From Cheiracanthium punctorium (Eukaryota > Arthropoda > Arachnida > Araneae > Cheiracanthiidae), in NCBI GenBank assembly GCA_038373885.1, contig JAWZYV010019498.1, positions 124,001-188,000 on the forward strand: a stretch of DNA of 64,000 bases, given 5' to 3'. The position numbers and the translations under genes are program-made. Within the stretch, counting starts at the first letter, position 1, and each line of letters begins with the position of its first letter. Of the stretch, positions 45,122-54,576 are shown in pieces. Under the pieces are notes generated by a model. That model saw nothing but the letters and a program-made list of their open reading frames with translations. It did no database searches and had not been told where the DNA came from.

Positions 45122-45190
45122 CAGCCTGGTCGGTAGCGCGTTGCGCTTCGGAGCTGTGGTTCCCGGGTTCGAACCTGGACCCAGACTGTT
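45122..45190 (+). promoter_or_regulatory. tRNA-like Pol III boxes in the Jockey 5' UTR
   Basis: Box-A-like TGGTCGGTAGCGCG (45127-45140) and box-B-like GGTTCGAACCT (45166-45176) have tRNA spacing. The text between, GCGCTTCGGAGC, resembles the anticodon arm of a Pro(CGG)-type tRNA. Acceptor-stem pairing is poor, so it is a tRNA-derived relic, either a SINE inserted in the 5' UTR or a captured internal promoter. Confidence 0.45.
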
Positions 45191-45414
45191 GCTGATCCAT
45201 AGCCAGAGACACTCCTGGTCTCGAGTTTATGCGGCACTCTCCTGTCGCCCCTAGTTTTTATTTTTATTTTTTAGATAGAACCTTGAGTGACGCCGCCATA
45301 ACTGGCACATGCCGGCTCATAGGTCCCATCCCCATTTTCTCTTTTACACTTACACCACCTTCCTCTTTCACTTCTATCCACAAGACTGACTGACTCACAC
45401 ACCTACACTCCAGT

Positions 45415-47190
45415 ATGGGTGAGAATGAGGATAACAGAGTCCCCATAGACTTCCTGTCGATGTATACTGAAAAATTCGCTGCCAACAGATGCGATCACTA
45501 TGAGTTCTTTGGACTCTTTTTCGGATACGTTGACTCTCTACAGTCATGGATGAGACTAAAATTTCAAGAAGAGCTTTGTGAGATTATCAAAAAACCAAAC
45601 CTCGATACTCTTGTCCATTGCCGTAGCTTTGTACTGTTCGACCTCTTCAATTCTGACAAGGTCCAGGCACTGGAACGTACTATTGGCCGCAAGGTAACGC
45701 CACCTCTGCCAACGACTGTTTGCGACTATTCCAAAGTGGTAAAGCGCAAATGCAGCAATGATAACGATTCGGAAGATGAACTCCCTGCGGAAAAACTAGC
45801 CTCTATTGAAAATGACGAATCATCTGACTTGTACCCCAAGGTACCTAGCCACGAACCTGGAGAAAAAACCCAAATGGAAGTCAACGCTGAACCGAGCAAT
45901 GACAACCAACCACCAACTACGCCTGGCACATCCCACGTGCCACCACCTTCTCAGCCTCAATGTCCCAGTACCAGTGGCAACACCACCAAACAAATTAAGC
46001 ATACGATCTACGCGGAGCTTAAATCAAATTACGATAACGACCTCGAAGAACTCTCCAAAATCATCGGGAAAGATTTCGAGTCTAAACTCACTAGTGACAA
46101 ACACAAGATCGTCATCAGTGATGAATCCAAATTTAGGGCTGCCCAAGCCTACCTTAAGGAGCACAATATCGGGTTCCAGACCATGGACCCAAGGGCGCAG
46201 CGCCCGAAGAAGGTTATAATTAAAGGAATACCTACCTCCACTCCAATTCCCCAAATTGAAGACTTCCTACGCATCGAAGGGTTTACTCCCGTCAGCACAA
46301 ATTTCCTGTACTCTCGCAAGTACCAAAAAAACTGGGCCATTGCACTCTGTGCTCTCGTCCCTACGCCAAACTTTGAAGACATCTACCGCCTCCAAAAATA
46401 CGGTTACCTTCGCATCACGGTAGAACCCTACCGACCTCCCAAAACCCCGAAGCAATGTCATAATTGCCAGGGGTTCGGCCACCAGAGCGCCCGCTGCTCC
46501 CTTACGCCCCGGTGCCTGAAGTGCGCCGGCTCTCACACCTTCGCCGCATGTCCTACCAAAAATCAAGAACCTATGTGTTGTGCCAACTGCGGAGGCCCAC
46601 ACGTCTCTAGCTACCGTGGCTGCCCACGCAATCCCATGAACAAGACCAAATCACAGAAGACCACTAAGCCCCCCAGTCAGGGCGACAAGGTCCCGCTCAA
46701 AACCACTTTGGCTAACCAACTCCAGGCCATCTCAGTTAACACTGAAGGCACGAGGAACGAGAATACCAATAGGAGAACCCAGCCTGATCCCAAGGGTATC
46801 TCCACAAAGACCGTTGGCCCTAATATTAGGCCCAACAAGGAAACCCGTGAACGCCACAAAAAAGCGGAAACCGCTAAGAAGACAAGCCCGATCGGTCTCA
46901 ACCTGAAACCTGATACGCCACAGCTATCCACCAAGAAGAACAAAAGTGACACTGGCAAGAGAGAGGTCTCTCAAAGCACTCCTAACAACGACTCCAACAC
47001 GAACTCCATCACTGCGATTATGGAACTCATGGCGGCCGTGAGGGAAGTCAATCAGCTTCTTGATATTGGTCAGATGACCAACTTTTTCAAGGACGTCGCC
47101 GCCAACGTAAAACACCTAACAGAGCCCATCGACAAAGTTTACGCGTTGATGAACTCTCTAAAACGCCACTTCGCTCCCCATCATGGATAG
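45415..47190 (+). CDS. Jockey ORF1, intact (591 aa)
   Basis: One uninterrupted frame from the ATG after the 5' UTR to a stop 20 bp before ORF2. Residues about 1-110 are a compact region, 110-190 are Pro/Ser/Thr-rich, and 262-345 form a PRE_C2HC-like domain (KKVIIKGIPTSTPIPQIEDF). Three zinc knuckles follow: CHNCQGFGHQSARC at about 348, CLKCAGSHTFAAC at about 367 and CCANCGGPHVSSYRGC at about 388. A basic, low-complexity tail follows, then a helical C-terminus. The protein binds element RNA and in Jockey can direct it to the nucleus. It is the longest intact element protein outside the 20-24 kb gypsy element, although its ORF2 is dead. Confidence 0.92.
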   Translation: MGENEDNRVPIDFLSMYTEKFAANRCDHYEFFGLFFGYVDSLQSWMRLKFQEELCEIIKKPNLDTLVHCRSFVLFDLFNSDKVQALERTIGRKVTPPLPTTVCDYSKVVKRKCSNDNDSEDELPAEKLASIENDESSDLYPKVPSHEPGEKTQMEVNAEPSNDNQPPTTPGTSHVPPPSQPQCPSTSGNTTKQIKHTIYAELKSNYDNDLEELSKIIGKDFESKLTSDKHKIVISDESKFRAAQAYLKEHNIGFQTMDPRAQRPKKVIIKGIPTSTPIPQIEDFLRIEGFTPVSTNFLYSRKYQKNWAIALCALVPTPNFEDIYRLQKYGYLRITVEPYRPPKTPKQCHNCQGFGHQSARCSLTPRCLKCAGSHTFAACPTKNQEPMCCANCGGPHVSSYRGCPRNPMNKTKSQKTTKPPSQGDKVPLKTTLANQLQAISVNTEGTRNENTNRRTQPDPKGISTKTVGPNIRPNKETRERHKKAETAKKTSPIGLNLKPDTPQLSTKKNKSDTGKREVSQSTPNNDSNTNSITAIMELMAAVREVNQLLDIGQMTNFFKDVAANVKHLTEPIDKVYALMNSLKRHFAPHHG

Positions 47191-47210
47191 GCGAAATCCT
47201 ATGGAAAAAG

Positions 47211-48035
47211 ATGCTCTACTGGAACTCCAACAGCTTGCACGGCAAGATGCACGAGTTCCGGGACTTCCTCTCGCGCAGCGACGTGGACATCGCCCTCATC
47301 CAGGAGACGTGTCTACGCCCAAATTACTCATGTAACATCCCAAACTTCACGCTCCACAGACAAGATCGCCCCCCGCTCCCGGGTGGGCGTCTTGCCGGGG
47401 GATTGGCAATCTACGCTAAACGCACCATTCCGCAACACAGAGTCACTGACCTCAACCTGAACTGCCTTGAAGCCCTCTCCATCATTGTGGACTCATCGAC
47501 CAAGCTCATGCTCACGTCGGCATATGTCAAACACAACAAGGGGTTCCCCTCCAAAGACATATTGACTATCCTCAACCGGTGTCCCGCTAACGCCATCTTA
47601 GGTGACTTCAATGCTCACCACCTAGCTTGGGGCTGTCGCAACAACAATAAGTATGGTGTCAGACTCTTGAAGCTACTGATGGAGGAGCACATCCTTATGG
47701 CCTACCCCTCCACCCCTACCCACTTCTACGAAGATGGTGCCTCGGTAATCGACTTCATGCTTCACAAGAACTTGAAGCAATACCCTGACGTAGCCACACT
47801 CAACCAGTTTATTTCTGACCACCTGCCGATTGTGAGAAACATCCACATATCATTTGACGCGACTCCACAGCGCACCAAAATCAAAACTGACTGGCAACTT
47901 TTTGAGAGTCTCCTCATTGATAGTCCCTTCCGTCTCCCCTACCTGCTCAAAGCACAGGATATTGAAGACGAAGTCTCCTCCCTTACACTGGACATCAAGA
48001 ACGCCCTAAAGGCTGCCTCGCGCACCTGCAAATAG
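47211..48035 (+). pseudogene. Jockey ORF2: AP-like endonuclease
   Basis: The frame starts MLYWNSNSLHGKMHEFRDFL, with the catalytic Asn of NSNS, then ALIQETCLRP (Glu), AILGDFNAHHLAWGC (Asp and Asn) and FISDHLPIVRNI (catalytic SDH). The complete endonuclease domain is therefore readable. A stop at 48033 and another near 48192 cut the linker to the RT, which marks ORF2 as a pseudogene. The domain would nick target DNA to prime reverse transcription. Confidence 0.88.
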
Positions 48036-48314
48036 ACCAACTCTGTTGGACTCCCACCAAACATACGTCTGATGATCCACGCGCGCAACAAGGCGAGGAG
48101 GACTTACCAAAGTTCTAGATTCCCGCCGGACCAGGATCTCTACCGGCGTCTCGACAATGAGACCCGCACTGCCATCCGTGACTTTAAAAATTAGTCTTGG
48201 GCAAACCACCTGGCCACTCTATCTCCTGACGACTCCTCCATCTGGAAGACCGTCAGAAGGATCACTAATCAGCGCACGGACATCCCCCCTATTAAGAAGG
48301 GCAACGTATACGCT

Positions 48315-48638
48315 GTGCAGAACACAGACAAGGCCGAAGCCATTGCACAAGCCTACCGAGCACAATTTACCAACGACGAACAGTCCAGCCTCGACCTCGA
48401 TGCAGATGTTTCCTCCAAACTCCAAGCTGTTCCCACCACTACCATCGAAGGTGTCTTTCCCTCTGAAATAATCAACATCATCACTAAACTCAAAACCAAG
48501 AAATGCCCCGGGCACGACGGCATCACAAATCGTGTGATCCAAGCTCTCCCGGCCAACAGCATACTCAGGCTAACTAACATCACCAATGCCATCTTACAAC
48601 AACATCATTTCTCCGAGACGTGGAAAAGGGCACCCTAG
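48315..48638 (+). pseudogene. Jockey ORF2: RT N-terminal segment
   Basis: The frame includes IITKLKTKKCPGHDGITNRV and LRLTNITNAILQQHHFSETW followed by KRA, the conserved block that starts Jockey RTs (normally followed by a V-I-x-I-P-K stretch). The next codons are transposon DNA: the 1.3-kb TIR element begins at 48633. The RT resumes at 49964. Confidence 0.85.
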
Positions 48639-49963
48639 TAGCAATGACTGCTTGTTTTCTGCTTGGTCGTTCATCGACTCATCGCTAACTCATCGACTCG
48701 TCGAATTCAGTCATCGGCAAGTGCACTTTTGTTTATCTGCAATAGATGAATTTTTATTCATGGATAGAAGTGATCTAGACGAGCAGTTTCGCCGATGGGA
48801 AACCGAAAAACAACATCTTATCCGAAACTGCAGCTCTATAGTCAAAGGGCCTTGCAGGTCTCCCAGTGGTTAACACTTTACCCAAATTCCTATAAATATT
48901 TGCTTAATTTAGATGTGCCTTTGCATAATCTAAGGGAAATTTTGAACAATTCTTGAATTAATCGCATAATTTACTTCAAATTTCTTGTATTGGGGTTCGG
49001 AGGGGGCAGGGGGGTGGTATCCCCCCTTGCCCCCCCCCCCCCACAAATTTAAATTTGAAAAGAAATATTTACAAAAAAATGTAAGTGTTTAATATAAAAA
49101 TCGTTTGTAATATTTAAATAATTTTTAAAAAATGTGTTTAAAAAAAAGAAAACAAAATCTATTTGAGCGTCAGCTGCATTATAAGAAAAACGGAAACTTC
49201 ATTACAATGAGCAACTCTTTTGAAACCTCTTTAATTTAAACAGCAAGAAGAGAAATCAGTTAATTTTTAAAAATTATCCAAGAAATAAGAAAGTTAAACT
49301 CACACTAAAATTCCTATACAATTGGCAATATTGTTTTTTAATTATTAATTATGAATGTTGTTGCTACTTACATACATTGGTAAAAAGTGAAATTAATTTC
49401 TTACCAATCGAATAATTTGACTATTAATAATAATAGCTGAACAACACTTTGTCAAAATTTCACTCAAGTCCCAATCTGAGACTAAAATAACCATTACTTC
49501 ACACTTTGCCGTACCAATGAAAAGTTTCGATGGTCTAGGGGTAGCGCGCTTATCTCCTTATCAGTACAATCAGGGTTCGGGCCCGGGATAGGAAGGATTT
49601 TTTTTTTTTTTTCAGAATAACGGAAATTTAGCATACAAAAAACGAAAACATAATAAACAGAACGGACATTTTTTGAAAATTTTGCTGCCAGTCGTTTATT
49701 TTTTATTTTCGTCAGTTTATTAACAAACAGCCAGTCGTTTATTAACAAATATATTTTAAACAGTTTATCGGTTTCTTTTCGTTATTTCATCGGAGTCACC
49801 GGGAAACGATGATCGGCTTTATGGTCCCCCGAGCGGACATTTTGTACCAGTTGCCGATGAAATTTCCCCTTTTTTGGATGAAAAGCCGTAATCGGCCATT
49901 GCTCCTTCTCCTCGGATTTAACTCACCCGCCTCTCATCGACCGATGGGTTATTGCTACTAGGG
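48633..49963. mobile_element. 1.3-kb TIR element inside the Jockey RT
   Basis: The left end CCCTAGTAGCAATGAC and the right end, reverse-complemented, CCCTAGTAGCAATAAC are inverted repeats. CA flanks both sides (48631-48632 and 49964-49965). If the element is removed, the RT text runs on in frame from WKRA across the junction, so the boundaries are well supported. A frame from about 48760, starting MDRSDLDEQFRRWETEKQHL, may be a truncated protein of unknown type. The interior also has a G-run/C-run palindrome (48998-49042) and a tRNA-like relic. Confidence 0.8.
49526..49592 (+). repeat. tRNA-like relic followed by a T-run
   Basis: Box-A-like TGGTCTAGGGGTAGCGCG and box-B-like GGTTCGGGCCC at tRNA spacing, then a T-run of about 15 that would terminate RNA polymerase III. 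The acceptor ends do not pair, so it is a SINE or tRNA pseudogene, not a tRNA gene. Confidence 0.5.
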
Positions 49964-49969
49964 CAATTG

Positions 49970-51154
49970 TCTGCCCAATTCCAAAAGCTGGGCAGAACCT
50001 CTCCGAACCATCCTCCTACCGCCCGATTTCACTTCTCTGTGGCCTGGGAAAGGTAGTGGAACGTGTTATCCTCCATCGTCTTGCAGACTTCCTTGACCGT
50101 AACAACATCATCATACCGGAACAGTTTGGCTTCAGAGGCAAGCATAGTACATCCCACCAACTCCTACGAGTTACTGAACAACTCTCCGAAGCCATCCAAG
50201 TCAAATACAGTGTGGCCCCGGTCCTCTTTGAAATTGCAAAAGCCTTCGATAAAGTTTGGCACACAGGACTGATTCACAAGCTCTACCGCCTGAACATACC
50301 AGACTCTCTCGTGCGTCTCCTGCACAACTACCTACCTCACTGGACGAAGCTTCGCGGTTAGGATTGAGGGAACCCTCTCAAGATTTTACCTTATCCACAG
50401 TGGTGTGCCACAAGGATCCATCCTGGGACCCACACTCTACTCACTCTATGTGAATGACGTGCCTAGAAACCCTTTCACGGACCTAGCACTCTACGCCGAC
50501 GACACGGCGATTGTAGGAAGAGCCAGGAACGCCAAAACCCTACATAAGAATCTCCAAGATCACATCAATCAGCTGGAGCTATGGCTCCAAAACTGGAAGA
50601 TCAAACTCAACCCCAGAAAATGTCAAGCTATCTCCATTGGTCGGAAACTCCCGCCCTCACGCCTTCATATTGATAACACAGTCATGGACTGGGAAGACAG
50701 CTTCACCTACCTTGGTGTCACCATAGACAAAAACCTCACGTGGCGCAAGCATATTGCTAAGATACGTGGCAAGATGGCTGAGGCCTTCTTACGCTTATCC
50801 AAGCTCATCTACACACGCAAGCTCAACACCAGAAATAAAGTCCTGCTATACTCCATCCACCCTATAGCAACGTACGCTGCCCCTGTGTGGGCCTACGCGG
50901 CTAAGTCCAACCTCCAAGAAAGTAGATACCTACGCACCATCAGATTTGGCCACCATCATCTGGCGAACGATATCATCCTGAAAGACCTCAATCTGAAGTC
51001 TCTGAAACACCACCTCCTCCGACTCTCAAAGCGATTCTATGCCAACATCCGGAACGTCCCGAACGAATCCATCGCGGCCCTGCCGGACTATGAACCTACA
51101 GATCCTGCCTTTCGCAGACGACCGAAAGCCGTCCTCAGCGCCCTGCAGCTCTGA
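49970..51154 (+). pseudogene. Jockey ORF2: RT palm to C-terminus
   Basis: RT resumes with CPIPKAGQNLSEPSSYRPIS and LLCGLGKVVERVILHRL, then EQFGFRGKHSTSHQLLRVTE and VLFEIAKAFDKVWHTG (motif A with Glu at the first acidic position). A frameshift at about 50355 leads to MPQGSILGPTLYSLYVNDVP and LALYADDTAIVGRA (motif C YADD), the thumb region TYLGVTIDKNLTWRKHI, and a C-terminal region without RNase H. The frame stops at 51152-51154, as in Jockey. Confidence 0.9.
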
Positions 51155-51395
51155 ACCTCTTTCTCACCATACTACTGTCCTACCTGTCGAGCAACCCTAC
51201 CAGTGAAGCCCGCTTGCCGGGGGGAGGTCGGGTCGACATCTCCTTTCTGCCCTATGACTCTCTGCACTGAACCAGCAGCTAACTTTTAGCTGCCTCTATT
51301 AACATCCATTTTTATGAACATCCATCACATTACATACTGGAGGTGTGCACGCTGTGCCGGTACTCCGACAAGCACTTACTTCAGTCAGTCAGTCA
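51155..51395 (+). other. Jockey 3' UTR and TCAG tail
   Basis: Non-coding 3' UTR ending in four tandem TCAG-like units, directly followed by the 17-bp target duplication. Confidence 0.8.
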
Positions 51396-51412
51396 GTCCA
51401 AAATCTTTCGTA

Positions 51413-52482
51413 GTTTCGATATTGTTTATAGGGTGAGCCTCGGCTTTCTTTAGCTTTGGACAGCTTGACCGCAAATGGATTGAGCACCGCATTCGTAACA
51501 ACTGATGGCTTTTCTTTTGTCAAAGACTCTTTCTTTTGCGTCGATCGCAGGTCTATCGCGCCAATTTCGCGGTCTCTTATCCGAAAGTTTCTTTTCACGG
51601 CCTTTTTCGGGTTTTTGATAACGATCAATCTTCTTTTCCTCCGCCCCTCTATTTAACACGGTCTTCCTAATGGGCTTTCTAACGCTTTCGTAGTCATCAA
51701 ATTTTTTTGCTAACATGTCGGGGTCAACAAATTCACTCCACAAATCAAAGATTTTTTCACGCATTTCTGGGGTAGCTCTGCGTTTCAATTGATTGGGGAT
51801 CATTAAATTTTTCAGACTTTCAAAATCGTCTATTTTTAATCCGCTTAGCCAACCATTTAAGTAAGTACGCAGTTCAAAAATCAAATCTTTCCATAATCCT
51901 GAATTTGGACTTTGACATTGCGTAAATTTAGTTCTATACGTTTCCGCGTTTACTTTGAATCTTTCTAACAGTTGGGTTTTGACGTATTCAAAGTCATCTA
52001 CCTTATCTTCGGGCTCTTTCATTATTGTTTCGGCAAGTTTTATTGGTAACAATGATAACAATTGAGTGACCCACTCATCCTCGTTCACTCGCCTGTTTCT
52101 CAAATAAGGTGAAAAATAAGGAAATGTCTGAGGAGTCCGAATCACACGGTTGCATTATTGATTTTAGGGGGATTGGGGGTATAGTATCGTCTCTACTACC
52201 TGACGATGCACTAAGGGTTTCGTTCTGCTGCGAAGCTTTAATTTTTTCGATCTCATGTTTTCTTTCTAGTTCTTTTTCTCGCTCGCGTTGTCTTTCTAGT
52301 TCTTTTTCTTCTCGCTCACGTTCTCTATTTTCGCGTTCTTTTCTTTTCACGCGATCTTTCTGAATTATGTTAATTTGCGCAATCGCTAATTGTGGGTCAT
52401 AATCTAGGGACTTTACGATCTTGTCAATGATCGTCACGATTTTATCCGTGGAAGCTATTTGTACTTCCAACTCTTCTGCCAA
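51413..52482 (-). pseudogene. gag: Gmr1-like Gag with coiled coil and SCAN-like domain
   Basis: The first frame (52482-52075) begins MAEELEVQIASTDKIVTIID and contains a long Arg/Glu coiled coil, ending near LFFTLFEKQASERG. The next frame (52145-51450) continues with the SCAN-like capsid region: VTQLLSLLPIKLAETIMKEP, TQLLERFKVNAETYRTKF, and IFELRTYLNGWLSGLKIDDF. It ends at a zinc-knuckle start, ISCYECGAQS. Frameshifts near 52110 and 51480 break it. SCAN domains of vertebrate zinc-finger proteins are known to derive from Gmr1-like Gag, so this fits the integrase-first pol on the other side of the Jockey insertion. Confidence 0.82.
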
Positions 52483-53198
52483 CGCAATTAAATCGACCTT
52501 TCTGAACTGTTTTAATTCTATTATTTTGAAATTTTCAATTTCCCTTTTCTAACGCTGAAATATTTCGTATCTAACTATAGATAATTTTAGCTATCATATA
52601 ATAGTTTCGTAGATACACTACTTGAATTTAGACCTCAAATTAAATGCACAATTTTTAACACCATTTAAAAATATACACTATGCAATTTTTTTATTTCCCC
52701 CACAATACCACATATAATACAATACAAAATTTCAATGGTTCGCAGGTAATAAACAATAAATCGACTTCTTTCTTAATTATAATTTACACAATTACATTTG
52801 CTAATCTACTGACAAATTTGTAGCTATTTTTGCACGTGGGGAAAAACACACAACTGCATTCCTTACCTACTTCTTACTAGAATAAATTTTCCTTTTGACA
52901 CAATTGAAATATCAACAAAATAATAGAATACTACTTTGCAGGACTTTTAAAGTAAAATTTTGGGTTCAATAATTTAACTAACTTTAAAATTTTCAAATCT
53001 TTAAATCCTATGACGCGTACTTTCACAGTAGAGTTAGGTGTATCCGTTCACAAATGTAAGTTTATCCACACACAATTGAAGACTTCCTTCAAAAACGAAC
53101 TTCGAGAAGGATCTTTTTCAACACAACACTTTGTCTTCAGGCGGGTTATAATCTCTCAACTTTTTTAATCGGTACCGCTGCCACCATTTTTGTCTGCT
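52483..53198 (-). other. Gmr1-like 5' UTR with primer-binding site
   Basis: Non-coding region between Gag and the 5' LTR. On the minus strand, TGGTGGCAGCGGTACCG lies at about 53170-53186, a TGG-starting candidate primer-binding site a few bases inside the LTR edge. Confidence 0.55.
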
Positions 53199-53865
53199 GA
53201 GTCAACCTGAGTTCGATTTGATTAGAATCTTCTGGAGAAATAGGTAGCTTTATGGGTGCTCGAAGACATTCGTATTCAATTTCCGTGAGGGAGAAACAGG
53301 ACTATATCTACCGTCACTGAAACACTGGTGGATCGTAGTTCTAGAGCAACGTGCTCTCGCGGGAAACAAAACTTGAGAATCCCTTCTCAGGGCAATTTTC
53401 GGCAGAGGCCTCGGTCACTGGCCGACCGATAAACAAGACCCAGGCAGTCTTTCCTGAGACACTGCTGTGTCACGTCGTTCTAGAGCAAAGTGCTCTCGTG
53501 GGAAACAAGGGTTGAGAATTTATTCTCAGGAAAATTTCAGCAGGTACCTCGGTCCCTGGCCGATCGATAAATTTTCACTAACGAAAAAGTTTCCGAAGCA
53601 AGGTCGGAAAAAAATCAAAATCACTCGGAAGAGAGCAGTCCTGGTGACCTGTCGCCTCCCCGTACAAACGCTCGACTCCCTCTTCTTCTCTCTCCACGCC
53701 TGTCTTTTTTCGCATCGTGCAAACCTGTCCAACGAGTTCCCCTTCGCGACTGTGGAATTTCTTCTTTGTAAGTCCACCTTGCTTGGAATCTTTTTGATGA
53801 GCCGCCGTCTCGGTACACACGTACCTAGGAAAATTCCAACCGCTCTCCAAACGTGGAAAATCTCA
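53199..53865 (-). repeat. 5' LTR (LTR B) of Gmr1-like element
   Basis: 667 bp, nearly identical to 41752-42419, ending CTCA on plus (TGAG on minus). It joins the leader region abruptly, without the U5-like end seen beside LTR A, which suggests a small deletion of about 150 bp at the U5/leader boundary. Confidence 0.85.
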
Positions 53866-54319
53866 CAACTGTAATAATTACGATTATAGTTGAAATTAGG
53901 CGTGACAAGCCCCGATACCCCTTCAAAAAAGCTTTATGAAATGTGGATTTTTGAAAAAAAATTAGAAAAAAAAGTTACAAATTTTTAAAATTAAATTCAT
54001 ATTATTTTTTTAAGCTAATAGATACATATAATTAAAATACATTTATTTTACTACAATTATACTAAGTTTCAAATCAGTAAATTAATTTAAAGAGCCCATA
54101 AAAAATGTACGACGAAGTAATAGAAAACTCTGAAATCTCTTGCCGTAAATGAAGAAAACTTGCTTTTAAACCGAGTGTTGAATATTTTGGATATGAATTA
54201 TGGTCGAGAAACATGTATCTCATGATGCATCAGTTACTAGGCTTTCCAAAAACATGTATATTATTGTTTTTAAACAAATTTAAAAATTTCGCTTTTTGTC
54301 CAGAATTTTGATACGAATA
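53866..54319. other. Unassigned AT-rich DNA
   Basis: No gene or element end recognised. Confidence 0.5.
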
Positions 54320-54564
54320 CTTCTTCACAGTGCGACGGCCGCTATGGCCCGTTTTCACCGAGTGCTCCCGGCGTTAGCCGCCCAGCGAAGATCGGTCTCC
54401 TCAACAGCGTCGACCCATCCGGCTCGGTTCCCGCAATAGCGGCTCTAATCCAGAGTACCGAGCCGCCTTATACCAACGCCAGCCAGGAGACCTCAACAGC
54501 CTTGCCTCCCTCCGGTCCTCGACTACACAACTTTCCCGTAACACAACTGCGCCCTAATGTTACA
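54320..54564 (+). repeat. LTR family L, 3' fragment
   Basis: The segment matches the last third of the LTR at 46-715, including the stretch ending CTCGACTACACAACTTTCCC and the terminus CCCTAATGTTACA. A (TA)n tract follows directly. Confidence 0.75.
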
Positions 54565-54576
54565 TATATATATACA

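Larger units (their letters stand above)
44885..51395 (+). mobile_element. Jockey-type LINE inserted in the Gmr1-like element
   Basis: Flanked by GTCCAAAATCTTTCGTA at 44868-44884 and 51396-51412, a perfect 17-bp target duplication. It carries a 5' UTR with tRNA-like boxes, an intact ORF1 (45415-47190), and ORF2 with endonuclease and reverse transcriptase but no RNase H, all as in Jockey. ORF2 is broken by stops, a frameshift and a 1.3-kb TIR element. The 3' end has a short TCAG-repeat tail (TCAGTCAGTCAGTC) in place of poly-A. Confidence 0.92.
41752..53865 (-). mobile_element. Gmr1-like Ty3/gypsy retrotransposon, split by a Jockey LINE
   Basis: Two long direct repeats (41752-42419 and 53199-53865) bound the unit. 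On the minus strand the order is LTR, 5' UTR, coiled-coil and SCAN-like Gag (52482-51413), protease (44817-44542), integrase zinc-binding and core (44444-43712), reverse transcriptase (43690-43210), RNase H (43195-42644), LTR. Integrase before reverse transcriptase is the Copia-like order known for Gmr1-like members of Ty3/gypsy. A deletion fuses mid-integrase to the RT fingers, and many frameshifts are present. A Jockey element occupies 44885-51395. Confidence 0.85.

Noticed and set aside
45122..45190. Functional tRNA-Pro gene
   Set aside because: Boxes A and B are good, but acceptor and anticodon stems do not pair properly.
47411..48592. Several minus-strand frames across the Jockey ORF2
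   Set aside because: They are shadows of the endonuclease/RT coding strand.
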